From NCBI RefSeq assembly GCF_030063195.1, contig NZ_JASISS010000004.1, positions 1 through 64,000 of the forward strand: 64,000 nt of DNA, given 5' to 3'. Source of the stretch: Cryobacterium sp. PH31-AA6. GTDB lineage: Bacteria > Actinomycetota > Actinomycetes > Actinomycetales > Microbacteriaceae. Below are positions 18,152 to 26,640 of this stretch, piece by piece. The position numbers and the translations under genes are program-made. Every line of letters starts with the position of its first letter. Position 1 is the stretch's first letter. The notes beneath the pieces are model-generated. The model did no database searches. It was not told where the DNA came from and saw nothing but the letters and a program-made list of their open reading frames with translations.

Positions 18152-18658
18152 ATGGCAGATCCGGCACGCGCCAGGAAAATGGCCGACCGCATCAAGGTCA
18201 TCGTGGCCAAGCGGCTCGAACGCGGTCTCCGCGATCCGCGGCTCGGGTTCGTCACGATCACGGATGTGAAGGTGACCGGAGACCTGCAGCACGCCTCGGT
18301 CTTCTACACCGTCTACGGCAACGCCGAGGAACGTGCGGACAGTGCTGCGGCGCTCAAGGCCGCCACCGGGATGCTGCGCAGCGAGGTCGGCAAGAACATC
18401 ACGGCCCGGCTGACTCCGTCATTGGAGTTCATTGCCGACGCCATCCCCGAGAACGCGGCCCTGATCGACGACCTGCTCCGGGAAGCGCGCGAGCGCGACA
18501 CCGAGGTCGGCGAGCTCGCCCGCACGGCCAAGTATGCCGGCGACGAAGACCCGTACGTCAAGCCTCGCGAGTACGACGAGGATGACGAAGACGACGAGGA
18601 TGAGGACGAGACACCGGCCCCCTCCACCCACGCGCACACCGAGGACCCCGCAAGCTGA
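18152..18658 (+). CDS. rbfA: 30S ribosome-binding factor A
   Basis: Assembly factor for the small ribosomal subunit that helps 16S rRNA 5' end maturation and is needed at low temperature. The 168 residues begin MADPARARKMADRIKVIVAKRLERGLRDPRLGFVTITDV, the typical KH-like start. The core ends near residue 120. The remainder is an acidic tail of Asp/Glu runs (about 145-158), unlike the short E. coli protein but common in actinobacteria. It stands in the normal order after infB, about 140 bases downstream. truB, often next, is displaced by five genes. Confidence 0.94.
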   Translation: MADPARARKMADRIKVIVAKRLERGLRDPRLGFVTITDVKVTGDLQHASVFYTVYGNAEERADSAAALKAATGMLRSEVGKNITARLTPSLEFIADAIPENAALIDDLLREARERDTEVGELARTAKYAGDEDPYVKPREYDEDDEDDEDEDETPAPSTHAHTEDPAS

Positions 18659-18686
18659 TCCGGTTTCGTCCCGGCCGGTACTCGGC

Positions 18687-19181
18687 CTACTCGGCCAGGT
18701 AACGCACGAACCGGTACTCGAGACCGGTTCGTGAGGTGTGCCAGCCCGCTTCAGGGTCGACGGCGGCGCGACGCCAGCCGTCCGGGATCACCGGGGCGTT
18801 CGTGTCGCCGTGATACTCGGCGTTGATCTCGGTTACCTCCAGCACATCCGCGCCTCCGATGGTCACGGCGAAGATCTCCAGACCCCCGATCACCCAGGTG
18901 TCGGCGCCAGTGACGAGTGCCAACGCCTGATCCACGGTGTGCGCGACGAGCGCGCCATCCGCCGCCCATTCGGGCTGCCGGGTGATCACGATGTTGGCTC
19001 GGCCGGGTAACGGCCGAAACCTGGGCGGAAGTGAGTCCCAGGTGCGCCGACCCATCAGCACCGCGCCGGAGTTCGTCAGCGCCTTGAAATGCGCGAGGTC
19101 CTCGGGGAGATGCCACGGCATCGCTCCGTCGAAGCCGATCACTCCGTTGCTGCTCTCGGCCCAGATCAGCCCGAGAGTCAT
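18687..19181 (-). CDS. folA: Dihydrofolate reductase
   Basis: Reduces dihydrofolate to tetrahydrofolate with NADPH, restoring the folate oxidised by thymidylate synthase. The 164-residue protein carries the classic blocks [27 protein letters not shown] (substrate and cofactor contacts), GRRTWDSLP and VIGGLEIF. Its ATG overlaps the thyA stop (ATGA), so the two are translationally coupled as in many bacteria. Starts further upstream would read through thyA in another frame and are rejected. Confidence 0.95.
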   Translation of the reverse strand: MTLGLIWAESSNGVIGFDGAMPWHLPEDLAHFKALTNSGAVLMGRRTWDSLPPRFRPLPGRANIVITRQPEWAADGALVAHTVDQALALVTGADTWVIGGLEIFAVTIGGADVLEVTEINAEYHGDTNAPVIPDGWRRAAVDPEAGWHTSRTGLEYRFVRYLAE

Positions 19182-19987
19182 ACCGCGACCGCTGCCTTGA
19201 TCGCCGGGTGATGCTGGTAGTTCTCCAGAACCAGGTCTTCGAACTGGTAGTCGAAGAGGCTGTCCCGTGGCGTCTGGATGCGCAGAGTCGGTGCGGGGAA
19301 TGCGCTGCGGGTCAGTTGCTCGGTGACCTGGGCGACGTGGTTGTCGTAGATGTGGCAGTCGCCACCGGTCCAGACGAACTCGCCGAGCTCCAGACCGACC
19401 TGGGCCGCGACGAGCTGGGTGAGCAGCGCGTAGCTGGCGATGTTGAACGGCACGCCGAGGAACAGGTCCGCGCTGCGCTGGTAGAGCTGGCAGGAGAGCT
19501 TGCCGTCGGCCACATAGAACTGGAACAGGGCGTGGCAGGGAGCCAGTGCCATCTTCGGGATGTCCGCCACGTTCCAGGCCGACACGATCATGCGGCGGGA
19601 GTCGGGGTCGGTGCGGAGGGTCTCGATGATCTGGGCCAGCTGGTCGATGCTTTCCCCGGTGGCCGTCGGCCAGGATCGCCACTGCACCCCGTAAACCGGA
19701 CCGAGGTCGCCGTCCGCGTCGGCCCATTCATTCCAAATGCTCACGCCGTGGTCGCGAAGCCAGTTCACGTTGCCGTCGCCGCGGAGGAACCAGAGCAGTT
19801 CGTAGGCGATCGAGGGAAAGTGCACCCTCTTCGTCGTGATCAGCGGAAACCCCGCGGCCAGGTCGAAGCGCAGTTGGCGGCCGAAGACGCTCCTGGTGCC
19901 GGTGCCGGTACGGTCGGCCTTGGGCGTTCCATTCGCGAGCACGTCGCGGAGGAGGTCTTCATACGGGGTCAGGATCGAAGCAGTCAT
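19178..19987 (-). CDS. thyA: Thymidylate synthase (ThyA type)
   Basis: Methylates dUMP to dTMP using methylene-tetrahydrofolate. The 269 residues contain the nucleophile block [32 protein letters not shown] and [13 protein letters not shown]-terminal [18 protein letters not shown] contacts the dUMP phosphate. The start [13 protein letters not shown] fits the family N terminus; an upstream ATG would add 13 unrelated residues. It is first gene of a thyA-folA pair. The 120 bases upstream contain a short 19-bp-period tandem repeat. Confidence 0.96.
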   Translation of the reverse strand: MTASILTPYEDLLRDVLANGTPKADRTGTGTRSVFGRQLRFDLAAGFPLITTKRVHFPSIAYELLWFLRGDGNVNWLRDHGVSIWNEWADADGDLGPVYGVQWRSWPTATGESIDQLAQIIETLRTDPDSRRMIVSAWNVADIPKMALAPCHALFQFYVADGKLSCQLYQRSADLFLGVPFNIASYALLTQLVAAQVGLELGEFVWTGGDCHIYDNHVAQVTEQLTRSAFPAPTLRIQTPRDSLFDYQFEDLVLENYQHHPAIKAAVAV

Positions 19988-20053
19988 CGCTACGATCGTA
20001 CGGTCTTCCTGGCCCATCCGCGTCACGGACCCGGCCGTGGCGCGTGCAGTTTC

Positions 20054-20097
20054 GACGGGACCGATTCGTCGAGACGGGACCGATTCGTTTCGACGGG
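20054..20097. repeat. 19-bp-period tandem repeat upstream of thyA
   Basis: GACGGGACCGATTCGT occurs at 20,054-20,069 and again at 20,073-20,088, and its first six bases occur a third time at 20,092. It lies between the mutY stop and the thyA start, where the thyA promoter should be. Confidence 0.7.
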
Positions 20098-20110
20098 TCA
20101 GCGCGACCGG

Positions 20111-21004
20111 TCACTCGTGCGGCAGGGTGTAGCCGTCCAGACCGTGGCGCACGGCGAGCCCGTCGGCGAGCAGCCCGGCCAGAGCGCGCCGGCGCTGGGC
20201 GGCATCCGGCCACAAGCCGTCGATCTCCGCGTCGGTGACGGGGCGGTGGGTGGCCCGGAGCTCGGCCATGACCAGCCCTCGCACCTGCCGGTCGCTGCCC
20301 TCGAATCGTTTCTGCACGGCCTTGCGCGGCCCGTCATAGGCGGGGGACCCCGCATTGACCCAGGCGCAGTCGGTCCGGATCGGGCAGGCGTCGCAACGGG
20401 GTTTGCGCGCGGTGCAGACGACCGCCCCGAGTTCCATGATCGCGGCGTTGAAAGCCGCGGCCTCCGAGCGGTCGGCGGGCAACAGCCCGCTCATCGCCTC
20501 GATGTCCCGGGTGCGAGCCGGCGGTGCGGGCTCGGCCTGCCCGCCGACGGCCCGTGCGATCACCCGACGGGTATTGGTGTCGACGACCGGATGCCGGTGG
20601 CCGTACGCGAAGGCGGCCACGGCGCGCGCGGTGTAGTCGCCGACCCCGGTGAGCGCCAACAGGGCGTCGACGTCCTCCGGAACGATCCCGTCGTGCCGCG
20701 TCGTGATTTCGACGGCCGCCGCGTGCAACCAGAGGGCCCGTCTCGGATAGCCGAGGCTCGCCCAGGCGCGCACGGCCTCGCCCGGAGGGACCGCGGCCAG
20801 GTCGGCCGGGGTCGGCCAGCGTTCGAGCCATTCCTCGAGTCGGGGAATGACTCGGTTCACCGGGGTCTGCTGCAGCATGAACTCGCTCACCAGGGTGCCC
20901 CAGGCGGTGAAGCCGTCGCGCCGCCAGGGGAGATCCCGGCCGTTGGCCCTGAACCAGGCGGTGATCGCGGGGACGAGGCGTTCCGCCGGGGCTGTGACAG
21001 TCAC
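20111..21004 (-). CDS. mutY: A/G-specific adenine glycosylase
   Basis: Base-excision repair enzyme that removes adenine mispaired with 8-oxoguanine. It has 297 residues. The catalytic Glu41 is in SEFMLQQTPVNRV. The helix-hairpin-helix is LTGVGDYTARAVAAFAYG, with catalytic Asp142 in VDTNTRRV. A 4Fe-4S cluster is formed by Cys197, Cys204, Cys207 and Cys213 with the spacing C-X6-C-X2-C-X5-C. The C terminus is short, about 85 residues after the cluster, so the Nudix-like 8-oxoguanine reading domain is reduced; this length is usual for actinobacteria. GTG start. Divergent from the next gene with only 23 bases between starts. Confidence 0.93.
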   Translation of the reverse strand: MTVTAPAERLVPAITAWFRANGRDLPWRRDGFTAWGTLVSEFMLQQTPVNRVIPRLEEWLERWPTPADLAAVPPGEAVRAWASLGYPRRALWLHAAAVEITTRHDGIVPEDVDALLALTGVGDYTARAVAAFAYGHRHPVVDTNTRRVIARAVGGQAEPAPPARTRDIEAMSGLLPADRSEAAAFNAAIMELGAVVCTARKPRCDACPIRTDCAWVNAGSPAYDGPRKAVQKRFEGSDRQVRGLVMAELRATHRPVTDAEIDGLWPDAAQRRRALAGLLADGLAVRHGLDGYTLPHE

Positions 21005-21027
21005 GCTTTCTAACCTAGGGTCGATTT

Positions 21028-21681
21028 ATGAAGCTTGTCTCCACACCCCGGATCGTTTTCCTCCGCGAGCTCGCCGCCGAGATCCTCGGCCTCTATGGCC
21101 GTGGGCGCACGATCGTGGCCGTAGACGGCACGGACGACGTGGCTCGGGCCGCGTTCGCCGACGACCTCGCCGCTGTGCTGGAGGAGCGCGAGCATCCGAC
21201 CTTCCGGGCGTCACTCGTGAACTTTCGCCGGTCGCGGGCCGAGCAGGAGAGGTTTGGCCCGGAGTCTCCGGAGCGACTCTTCCGGCACCTCTACGACTTC
21301 TCCCTGCTTCGCCGGGTGCTGATCGATCCATTCCGGATGGGCGGCAGCACCGGATTCGTGACCCGTGCCTTCGACCCGGACCGTGACACCTGGATCGAAC
21401 CGACCTGGCTGACCGGACCCCCCGATGCGACCCTGGTCATCGACGGCGACCACCTGAACCGGCAGGAACTGCGAGACGCCTGGTCGTACAGCGTGCTCGT
21501 CGAGACCGGGCCGGAGTCCGCCGATAGCCTCGGTAACCTTTCCGGCGACCACGACGACGATGAGCAGGCCGAGGCCGACCGCCTCTACCGCACCGAGGTG
21601 AGGCCGCGCACGCGGGCTTCCGCCGTCGTCGACCTCACCGACCCGGGTCTACCCGAACGCAGGTTCTTCGACAGCTGCTGA
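21028..21681 (+). CDS. Uridine-kinase-like protein with a degenerate P-loop
   Basis: A 217-residue protein whose layout recalls nucleoside kinases: N-terminal strand TIVAVDGTDDVARAAFADDLAAVL where a Walker A loop is expected, a central FDPDRDTWIEP, and a later hydrophobic strand ending in DGDHLNRQELRDAWSYSVLVE, as in the uridine kinase family. The normal GxxGxGK[ST] loop has become DGTDDVARAA. It therefore lacks the phosphate-binding lysine, and kinase activity is doubtful. Its start is 23 bases from the divergent mutY start; it converges on panE-like with 10 bases between stops. Substrate and function are unknown. Confidence 0.6.
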   Translation: MKLVSTPRIVFLRELAAEILGLYGRGRTIVAVDGTDDVARAAFADDLAAVLEEREHPTFRASLVNFRRSRAEQERFGPESPERLFRHLYDFSLLRRVLIDPFRMGGSTGFVTRAFDPDRDTWIEPTWLTGPPDATLVIDGDHLNRQELRDAWSYSVLVETGPESADSLGNLSGDHDDDEQAEADRLYRTEVRPRTRASAVVDLTDPGLPERRFFDSC

Positions 21682-21691
21682 CCCGGCGCGG

Positions 21692-22699
21692 TCAGCGCCG
21701 CGTGAGCGCTCCGACGCGCGAGATGACCCCGGCGGGGCTGAGCGCGGCGCCCGATGCCTCGACCTCGTGCACCAGCGCCGTCAGGAGGGCGTTCACCGGT
21801 GCGGCGAGGTCGGCCAGGCCCGCCTCGCGCACGACGACGCCGTTCAGAAAGTCGATCTCGGTGCGCTGGCCACGCTTCAGGCTCTGCAGGGTGGAGCCCT
21901 GGTTCGGCACGTCGCCCATCCGCGCTCGCATCATCAGGGGCAGCACCTGACCCAGTGAGACCGGCAGCCGCGAGAACAAGCGAAGCCGGGCGTCGCCGAG
22001 CCCCTGCAGCGCTCCGAAGCGCACTCCGCGCTTCATCCCGACCCGCACGGTCTCGCGCATGCTCGCCGTCATCACCCGCCGGAGACCGGCGTGGTCGACG
22101 ACCTCCTGCACGCTGAGCCCGGTGATGGCCGGGAGCGAATTAAGCATGTTGACGACAAGCTTCGTCCACTGTGCGCCGACGAAGTTGTCGATCACCTTCG
22201 TCGGCACGGCCTCGGCCAGAACATCGCGCCACCCGGCGGTCCGGGTGTCGGCGGGGCCGGAACCACGGCCGAGGTAGGTCGGCGCCGGGGTGGTGATGGT
22301 CACCCGCCCCGGTGCCGTGTAGTTCGCGGCGATGATCGACAATGCGCCGAAGCATTCGGAGCGCGGCAGCAGTCGGGCGGCCGTGGTCACCCCGTCCAGG
22401 CCGTTCTGCACGACGATGACGGGGGAGCCGTCGAGAACGGCCGCATTTTCCGCGATGGCGGCGGCGGCATCCTGTGCCTTCGTGCAGACCAGGGTCAGCT
22501 CCGGGGTGTCGACGAGGCGTTCCAACGCCGTGGGGTGGGCGTGCGCCTCACCGAACCCACCGCTGAGACGGATGCCGTCGGCCCGGATCGCGGTCAACCC
22601 CGCGCCCCGCGCCGTCACGGTCACGTCGTGGCCGGCCCGGGCCAGCAGGGTGGCGAAGGTGCCGCCGAGGGCGCCCGTTCCGATTACCGCTATCTTCAT
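21692..22699 (-). CDS. panE: 2-dehydropantoate 2-reductase family protein
   Basis: NADPH-dependent ketopantoate reductase fold, 335 residues. The N-terminal IGTGALGGTFATLLARAGHDVTVTARG binds the dinucleotide. CTKAQD and QNGLDGV are typical of the family. WTKLVVNMLNSLPAITGLS holds the catalytic lysine and substrate-binding asparagine region, and the C-terminal helical domain ends with TEIDFLNGVVVREA. The expected reaction is ketopantoate to pantoate for coenzyme A. Family members with other 2-oxo acid substrates are common, so the symbol is tentative. Single gene on the minus strand. Confidence 0.8.
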   Translation of the reverse strand: MKIAVIGTGALGGTFATLLARAGHDVTVTARGAGLTAIRADGIRLSGGFGEAHAHPTALERLVDTPELTLVCTKAQDAAAAIAENAAVLDGSPVIVVQNGLDGVTTAARLLPRSECFGALSIIAANYTAPGRVTITTPAPTYLGRGSGPADTRTAGWRDVLAEAVPTKVIDNFVGAQWTKLVVNMLNSLPAITGLSVQEVVDHAGLRRVMTASMRETVRVGMKRGVRFGALQGLGDARLRLFSRLPVSLGQVLPLMMRARMGDVPNQGSTLQSLKRGQRTEIDFLNGVVVREAGLADLAAPVNALLTALVHEVEASGAALSPAGVISRVGALTRR

Positions 22700-22856
22700 G
22701 GCTCCAGCCTAGGTCGGTCCTCTGCTCTGAGAACGCCGCCCGCCGCGCCCGGCCGGAGCGAACGCGCCGCCGCCGATTGGCGGATACGATGACTTGGGTG
22801 AGCGACGAATCCCGGCAGTCAGGCAACGGGCCGCAGGCTCAGATCGGATCTCGCTC

Positions 22857-23828
22857 ATGAGCGGCTCCACCAGCGGACTGGTTCTCATCGACAAGCCGCA
22901 GAGCTGGACCAGTCACGATGCGGTCGCGCGCACCCGCCGCCTCGCGGGCACCCGCAAGGTCGGCCATGCCGGCACCCTGGACCCGATGGCGACCGGCCTG
23001 CTCATTCTCGGCATCAACAGTTCGACCCGGCTGCTCACCTTCGTCGTCGGCCTCGACAAGGAATATTTCGCCACGATCAGGCTGGGCTCCGCGACGACGA
23101 CGGATGACGCGGAAGGCGAAGAGGTCACCAGAGCCTCAGCCGAGACCGTGGCCGCACTCGCGCCAGAGGCCGTCGCGGCCGGAATCGCGGCGCTCACCGG
23201 CGCCATCAGCCAACAGCCGAGCGCGGTGAGCGCCATCAAGGTCGACGGGGTGCGTGCCTACGCCCGGGTCCGGGCCGGCGAAGCGGTGGACCTTCCCTCC
23301 CGCCCGGTCACGGTGAGCGCCTTCGAACTGGTTGGGTCAACGCCGGTCGACGGCTTCCTCGACCTCACCGTTCGGGTCGAGTGCTCCTCCGGCACCTACG
23401 TCCGTGCCCTCGCCCGCGACCTCGGCGCCGGCCTCGGCGTCGGTGGGCACCTCACCAGCCTCCGACGCACCCGGATCGGCCCGTTCCGGATCGAGGAGGC
23501 CTGCCCCCTCGACCAGCTCGACGTGGCCTCGGCACTGATCGGCCCGGCAGCCGCGGCAACCCGAATCCTCGGCCGCCTCGATCTCACCGAGCAGCAGGCG
23601 ATCGACCTCGGCCACGGCAAACGCATCGACGTCGACGCCGGCCAGAACCTCAGCCAGGCCGGACCGGTCGCCGCCATCGCCCCGGACGGCCGCCTGATCG
23701 GCCTGGTCGAGTTCCGGGGCACGCAGGCCAAGTCCCTGATCAACTTCCCGCCCGACGAAACACCCGACGAAGCGCCCGACGAAGCGCCCGACGCTGCAGC
23801 CGCCGGCGCAGTGGATGGTGACGCGTGA
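22857..23828 (+). CDS. truB: tRNA pseudouridine(55) synthase
   Basis: Makes the universal pseudouridine 55 in the T-loop of tRNAs. The catalytic aspartate is in GHAGTLDPMATGLLILG, and the VDGVRAYARVRAGEAVDLP and SSGTYVRALARDLGAGLGVGGHL blocks follow. The ATG giving MSGSTSG was chosen; the in-frame extension of 21 residues upstream is not family-like. It has 323 residues, the last 25 being an acidic tail with repeated PDEAPDEA coded by a short DNA tandem repeat. Its stop overlaps the next start (GTGA), so it heads a transcript through two membrane proteins to ribF. Confidence 0.94.
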   Translation: MSGSTSGLVLIDKPQSWTSHDAVARTRRLAGTRKVGHAGTLDPMATGLLILGINSSTRLLTFVVGLDKEYFATIRLGSATTTDDAEGEEVTRASAETVAALAPEAVAAGIAALTGAISQQPSAVSAIKVDGVRAYARVRAGEAVDLPSRPVTVSAFELVGSTPVDGFLDLTVRVECSSGTYVRALARDLGAGLGVGGHLTSLRRTRIGPFRIEEACPLDQLDVASALIGPAAAATRILGRLDLTEQQAIDLGHGKRIDVDAGQNLSQAGPVAAIAPDGRLIGLVEFRGTQAKSLINFPPDETPDEAPDEAPDAAAAGAVDGDA

Positions 23829-24193
23829 TCGAGTGGTTCGCCTGGGCCCAGATCGTGGTCGCCGTGCTCGCCGGACTCCTCTGCACCGGCCTCGGCCTGT
23901 TCGGCCGCCGGCCCACCGACCTGTCGATGGGGGCCACCGCCCTGGTCGAACTCCTCCTCCTGGCGCAGCTCGTCGTGGCGATCGCTGCGCCGTTCACGGG
24001 CAACAACCCCAGCGGCAGCGTGCTCGAGTTCTACACCTACCTGATCAGCGCGATCCTGCTGCCGGTCGGGGCCGCGACCTGGGCGTTGATCGAACGCAGC
24101 CGGTGGAGCACGGTCATCCTCGGCGGAGCCTGCCTCGCAGTGGCCGTGATGCTCTACCGGATGCTGCAAATCTGGACGGTGCAGGGACTGTGA
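23825..24193 (+). CDS. Small membrane protein, four helices (unknown)
   Basis: A 122-residue hydrophobic protein with four predicted membrane helices (about residues 5-24, 38-58, 67-86 and 95-112) and short loops. It starts with a GTG overlapping the truB stop. I recognise no named family. Translational coupling between truB and ribF suggests co-expression but not a shared function. Confidence 0.75.
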   Translation: MIEWFAWAQIVVAVLAGLLCTGLGLFGRRPTDLSMGATALVELLLLAQLVVAIAAPFTGNNPSGSVLEFYTYLISAILLPVGAATWALIERSRWSTVILGGACLAVAVMLYRMLQIWTVQGL

Positions 24194-24230
24194 GAAAGCT
24201 CCGACTGGATGCTGCGATAATTACCAAGCC

Positions 24231-24674
24231 ATGACTGGACCGAAGAGCGACGCCGACGTGAACACCACCGACGGTGCACGGAACCGACGAGTGACCGGCA
24301 TCGGCCGGGTGCTCATCGCCGTGTACGGACTTCTGGCCCTCGCCGCGACCGGCCGATCGTTCGTGCAGATCGCGGAGAGCTTCGCCGACGCCCCGCTGTC
24401 CTACTCGCTGTCCGCTCTCGCCGCCGTGATCTACATCGTCGCCACCGTCGCCCTGGTCCGAAGCGGACGTGGCTGGTACCGGGTCGCCTGGGTCACGATC
24501 GGCTTCGAGCTGCTCGGCGTGCTCGTGATCGGCACGCTCAGCCTCGTCGAGCCGGATCTGTTCCAGCACAAGACCGTGTGGTCCGTGTTCGGCCGCGGCT
24601 ACGGCTTTGTTCCCCTTGTGCTTCCGCTGCTGGGCATGTGGTGGCTCGCTCGCCGGGCGCCGGGGCGCGCATGA
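24231..24674 (+). CDS. Membrane protein, four helices (unknown)
   Basis: A 147-residue protein with a polar N terminus and four predicted membrane helices (about 24-42, 56-78, 86-108 and 124-141). Its stop overlaps the ribF ATG (ATGA), and 37 bases separate it from the preceding membrane gene. No functional motif is visible. The pair may be related small membrane proteins carried within the truB-ribF transcript. Confidence 0.72.
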   Translation: MTGPKSDADVNTTDGARNRRVTGIGRVLIAVYGLLALAATGRSFVQIAESFADAPLSYSLSALAAVIYIVATVALVRSGRGWYRVAWVTIGFELLGVLVIGTLSLVEPDLFQHKTVWSVFGRGYGFVPLVLPLLGMWWLARRAPGRA

Positions 24675-25600
24675 GGATCATCAGGGGTCTCGGCGACATC
24701 CCGGCCGACTGGCCGGCATCCGCCGTGAGCATCGGCAAATTCGACGGCGTGCACGCCGGCCACCGGGCCGTCATCGCTGAGTTGAAGTCGATCGCCGACG
24801 CCGAGGGGCTTGTCTCCGTCGTCGCCACGTTTGACCGGCATCCGCTCGCCCTGCTGGCGCCCGACGACTGCCCGGAGTCGCTGATCAGCGCCGAACAGAA
24901 GCTCAACCTTCTTGGCGAGACCGGCGTCGGCGCCGCACTCGTACTGGAGTTCAACCCGGCTCTCGCAGCGCTCGCGCCCGAGGAGTTCATCGAGTCCGTG
25001 CTGGTGAACGGACTCCACGCGAAGCACGTGCTCGTGGGCCGGGACTTCCGGTTCGGTGCCCGTGCCGCCGGCGACGTGCACCTGCTCCAGCGGCTTGGCG
25101 CCGCCAAGGGCTTCGACGTGCGCCTGATCGACGACGTGAAACCGGATCTGGCCCGGCGGGTGTCGTCAACCTGGATCAGGGAGCTGCTGTCTCGCGGCGA
25201 CGTGCTCGCGGCAACCGGGCTGCTCGGCCACGTTCCGACCGTGCGCGGCGAGGTCGTTCACGGCGCGGCCAGGGGACGGGAGCTGGGATTCCCGACCGCC
25301 AACCTCTCGCCGGACTCCGAGGGACTCATCCCTGCCGATGGCGTCTACGCGGGCTGGCTGACGGATGCCGGCGTGCGCTATCCGGCGGCGATCTCGGTTG
25401 GCAACAACCCCACCTTCGACGGCGTGGCCCAGAAGCAGGTCGAGGCCTACGTGCTCGATCGTGAGATCGACCTGTACGACCACGTGGTCGAGGTGTCGTT
25501 CGTGGACCGGATTCGCGGCATGGTCGCCTTCACGGGCATCGAACCCCTGATCGTGCAGATGCGCGACGACGTGGAACGCGTACGCCACCTCCTCTCCTGA
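24671..25600 (+). CDS. ribF: Bifunctional riboflavin kinase / FAD synthetase
   Basis: Phosphorylates riboflavin to FMN and adenylates FMN to FAD. Of 309 residues, the N-terminal FAD synthetase half has SIGKFDGVHAGHRAVI (HxGH nucleotidyl-transfer motif) and VGRDFRFG. The C-terminal flavokinase half has GRELGFPTANL (PTAN metal/nucleotide motif) and GVYAGW. The start MRIIRGL overlaps the preceding stop; an earlier in-frame GTG would read through the membrane protein in another frame. The position downstream of truB is conserved widely among bacteria. Confidence 0.95.
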   Translation: MRIIRGLGDIPADWPASAVSIGKFDGVHAGHRAVIAELKSIADAEGLVSVVATFDRHPLALLAPDDCPESLISAEQKLNLLGETGVGAALVLEFNPALAALAPEEFIESVLVNGLHAKHVLVGRDFRFGARAAGDVHLLQRLGAAKGFDVRLIDDVKPDLARRVSSTWIRELLSRGDVLAATGLLGHVPTVRGEVVHGAARGRELGFPTANLSPDSEGLIPADGVYAGWLTDAGVRYPAAISVGNNPTFDGVAQKQVEAYVLDREIDLYDHVVEVSFVDRIRGMVAFTGIEPLIVQMRDDVERVRHLLS

Positions 25601-25610
25601 CCCGCCCGGT

Positions 25611-25682
25611 ACCCGCCCCGACCCGCCCCGTGCCCGACCCGCCCCGTGCCCGATCCGCCCGGTGGTCGAGCTCGTCGAGACC
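25611..25682. repeat. Tandem 16-bp repeat and CTCGACAAGCTCG-type element
   Basis: ACCCGCCCCGTGCCCG is present twice in a row (25,621-25,652) with partial copies on both sides. It runs straight into GGTGGTCGAGCTCGTCGAGA at 25,661-25,680, which differs by one base from the element at 32,151-32,170. The block opens a 226-base gap between convergent genes. The gap also holds the second copy of the 65-bp repeat and a small hairpin (CCCGCATT / AATGCGGG, 25,802-25,825). Confidence 0.65.
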
Positions 25683-25691
25683 CCGCCGCGT

Positions 25692-25756
25692 CGCCGCGCC
25701 GGATTCGGCAGCCCGCGTCCGCGCCCGCGGTAGCGCCCTGCGGAAAGGGGCGCGGT
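25692..25756. repeat. 65-bp dispersed intergenic repeat, copy 2
   Basis: Gap-free match to 3,502-3,566 with about four-fifths of positions identical. Like copy 1 it lies between convergent gene ends (ribF and the DinB-type gene). Confidence 0.6.
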
Positions 25757-25826
25757 GAGCCGGCCCCGCCCGGTGCCCGACCCAAGTCGAGCCGCCCGGC
25801 GCCCGCATTGAGCGACGAATGCGGGG

Positions 25827-26504
25827 CTACTCGGCGGTGCGGCGGCCGCCCGGCGTGAAACCCTCGCGACCGAACAGGAACAGCACGAAGTCTTCGGCGG
25901 TGCCCTCGAAGGCCTGGCCCCGGCCGACGCGCCAGAGCGCATCCGTCGCCACGAGCGTGCGACGCCGGAGCACGGCCTTCACCGGGGTGGGCGCGATCAG
26001 CGCTCGGCGGAGCGCCACCGCCCCGGTCACGACCGGCGCGACCGTCAGGGTCAGGTCCAGCGCACGGGCGATGTCGAAGCCGTGCACGACCGCCTCGGTC
26101 AGCTCCGTGACGCCGTGGCGCCCGAGACCGGCCAGCCGGTCCGCAGCGATCCGGCGCAGCTCGGCGACGAGTTCGGCCGGCTCGGCCTCGGCCGCGGCCC
26201 GGCTGACCACGTCCATCCCTCGGTTCGGGTTCACGAAGCGACCGTGCAGCATCGCGCGGCCCAGGCTGCGCACCAGCTCACGATTGGTGCTGCCGAGCCG
26301 CCAGATCAGGTGGCCGGCGACATCCCGCACCCGCCAGCCGCCGCAGAGGCTCGGCGCTTCCCACTGCTCTGGGGTCAGCTCGGCCAGCAAATCGGCGATG
26401 GCCGTGAGCGTCTCCGCCAGCGGTGCCCTCCAGTCGGAACCGGCCTCGGTTTCGTCGACGGCGGGGCGCTGGCTGAACGGGAGGTGTTTCGCGAATTCAG
26501 GCAT
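25827..26504 (-). CDS. Maleylpyruvate isomerase/DinB-fold family protein (TIGR03083)
   Basis: A 225-residue four-helix-bundle protein of the mycothiol-dependent maleylpyruvate isomerase superfamily. Typical features are LCGGWRVRDVAGHLIWR, where the His would bind metal, and EAVVHGFDIARAL, with Glu and His as further ligands. A second, differently arranged member lies at 40,833-41,543. The start MPEFAKHL is preferred; upstream in-frame residues are unlike the family. Members may use mycothiol, which is consistent with an actinobacterium, but the substrate cannot be inferred. Confidence 0.78.
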   Translation of the reverse strand: MPEFAKHLPFSQRPAVDETEAGSDWRAPLAETLTAIADLLAELTPEQWEAPSLCGGWRVRDVAGHLIWRLGSTNRELVRSLGRAMLHGRFVNPNRGMDVVSRAAAEAEPAELVAELRRIAADRLAGLGRHGVTELTEAVVHGFDIARALDLTLTVAPVVTGAVALRRALIAPTPVKAVLRRRTLVATDALWRVGRGQAFEGTAEDFVLFLFGREGFTPGGRRTAE

Positions 26505-26640
26505 GGTGTCCAGCCTAGACTTACCCCGTAATTGACACTCCGAGCCGGCACAGGGCGGGCCGCACCGGGCCTGGGTCTCGTGACCGAACGCACGCTCGCG
26601 CTCGTTCGCTTCGCCGCACAAGCCGTGGGCCCGGCGCCGG

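Noticed and set aside
18705..18733. Perfect 11-bp palindrome CACGAACCGGT...ACCGGTTCGTG
   Set aside because: It lies within the folA coding sequence and is explained by the codons for the conserved C-terminal YRFVRYL region. No T run follows, so I did not call a terminator or operator.
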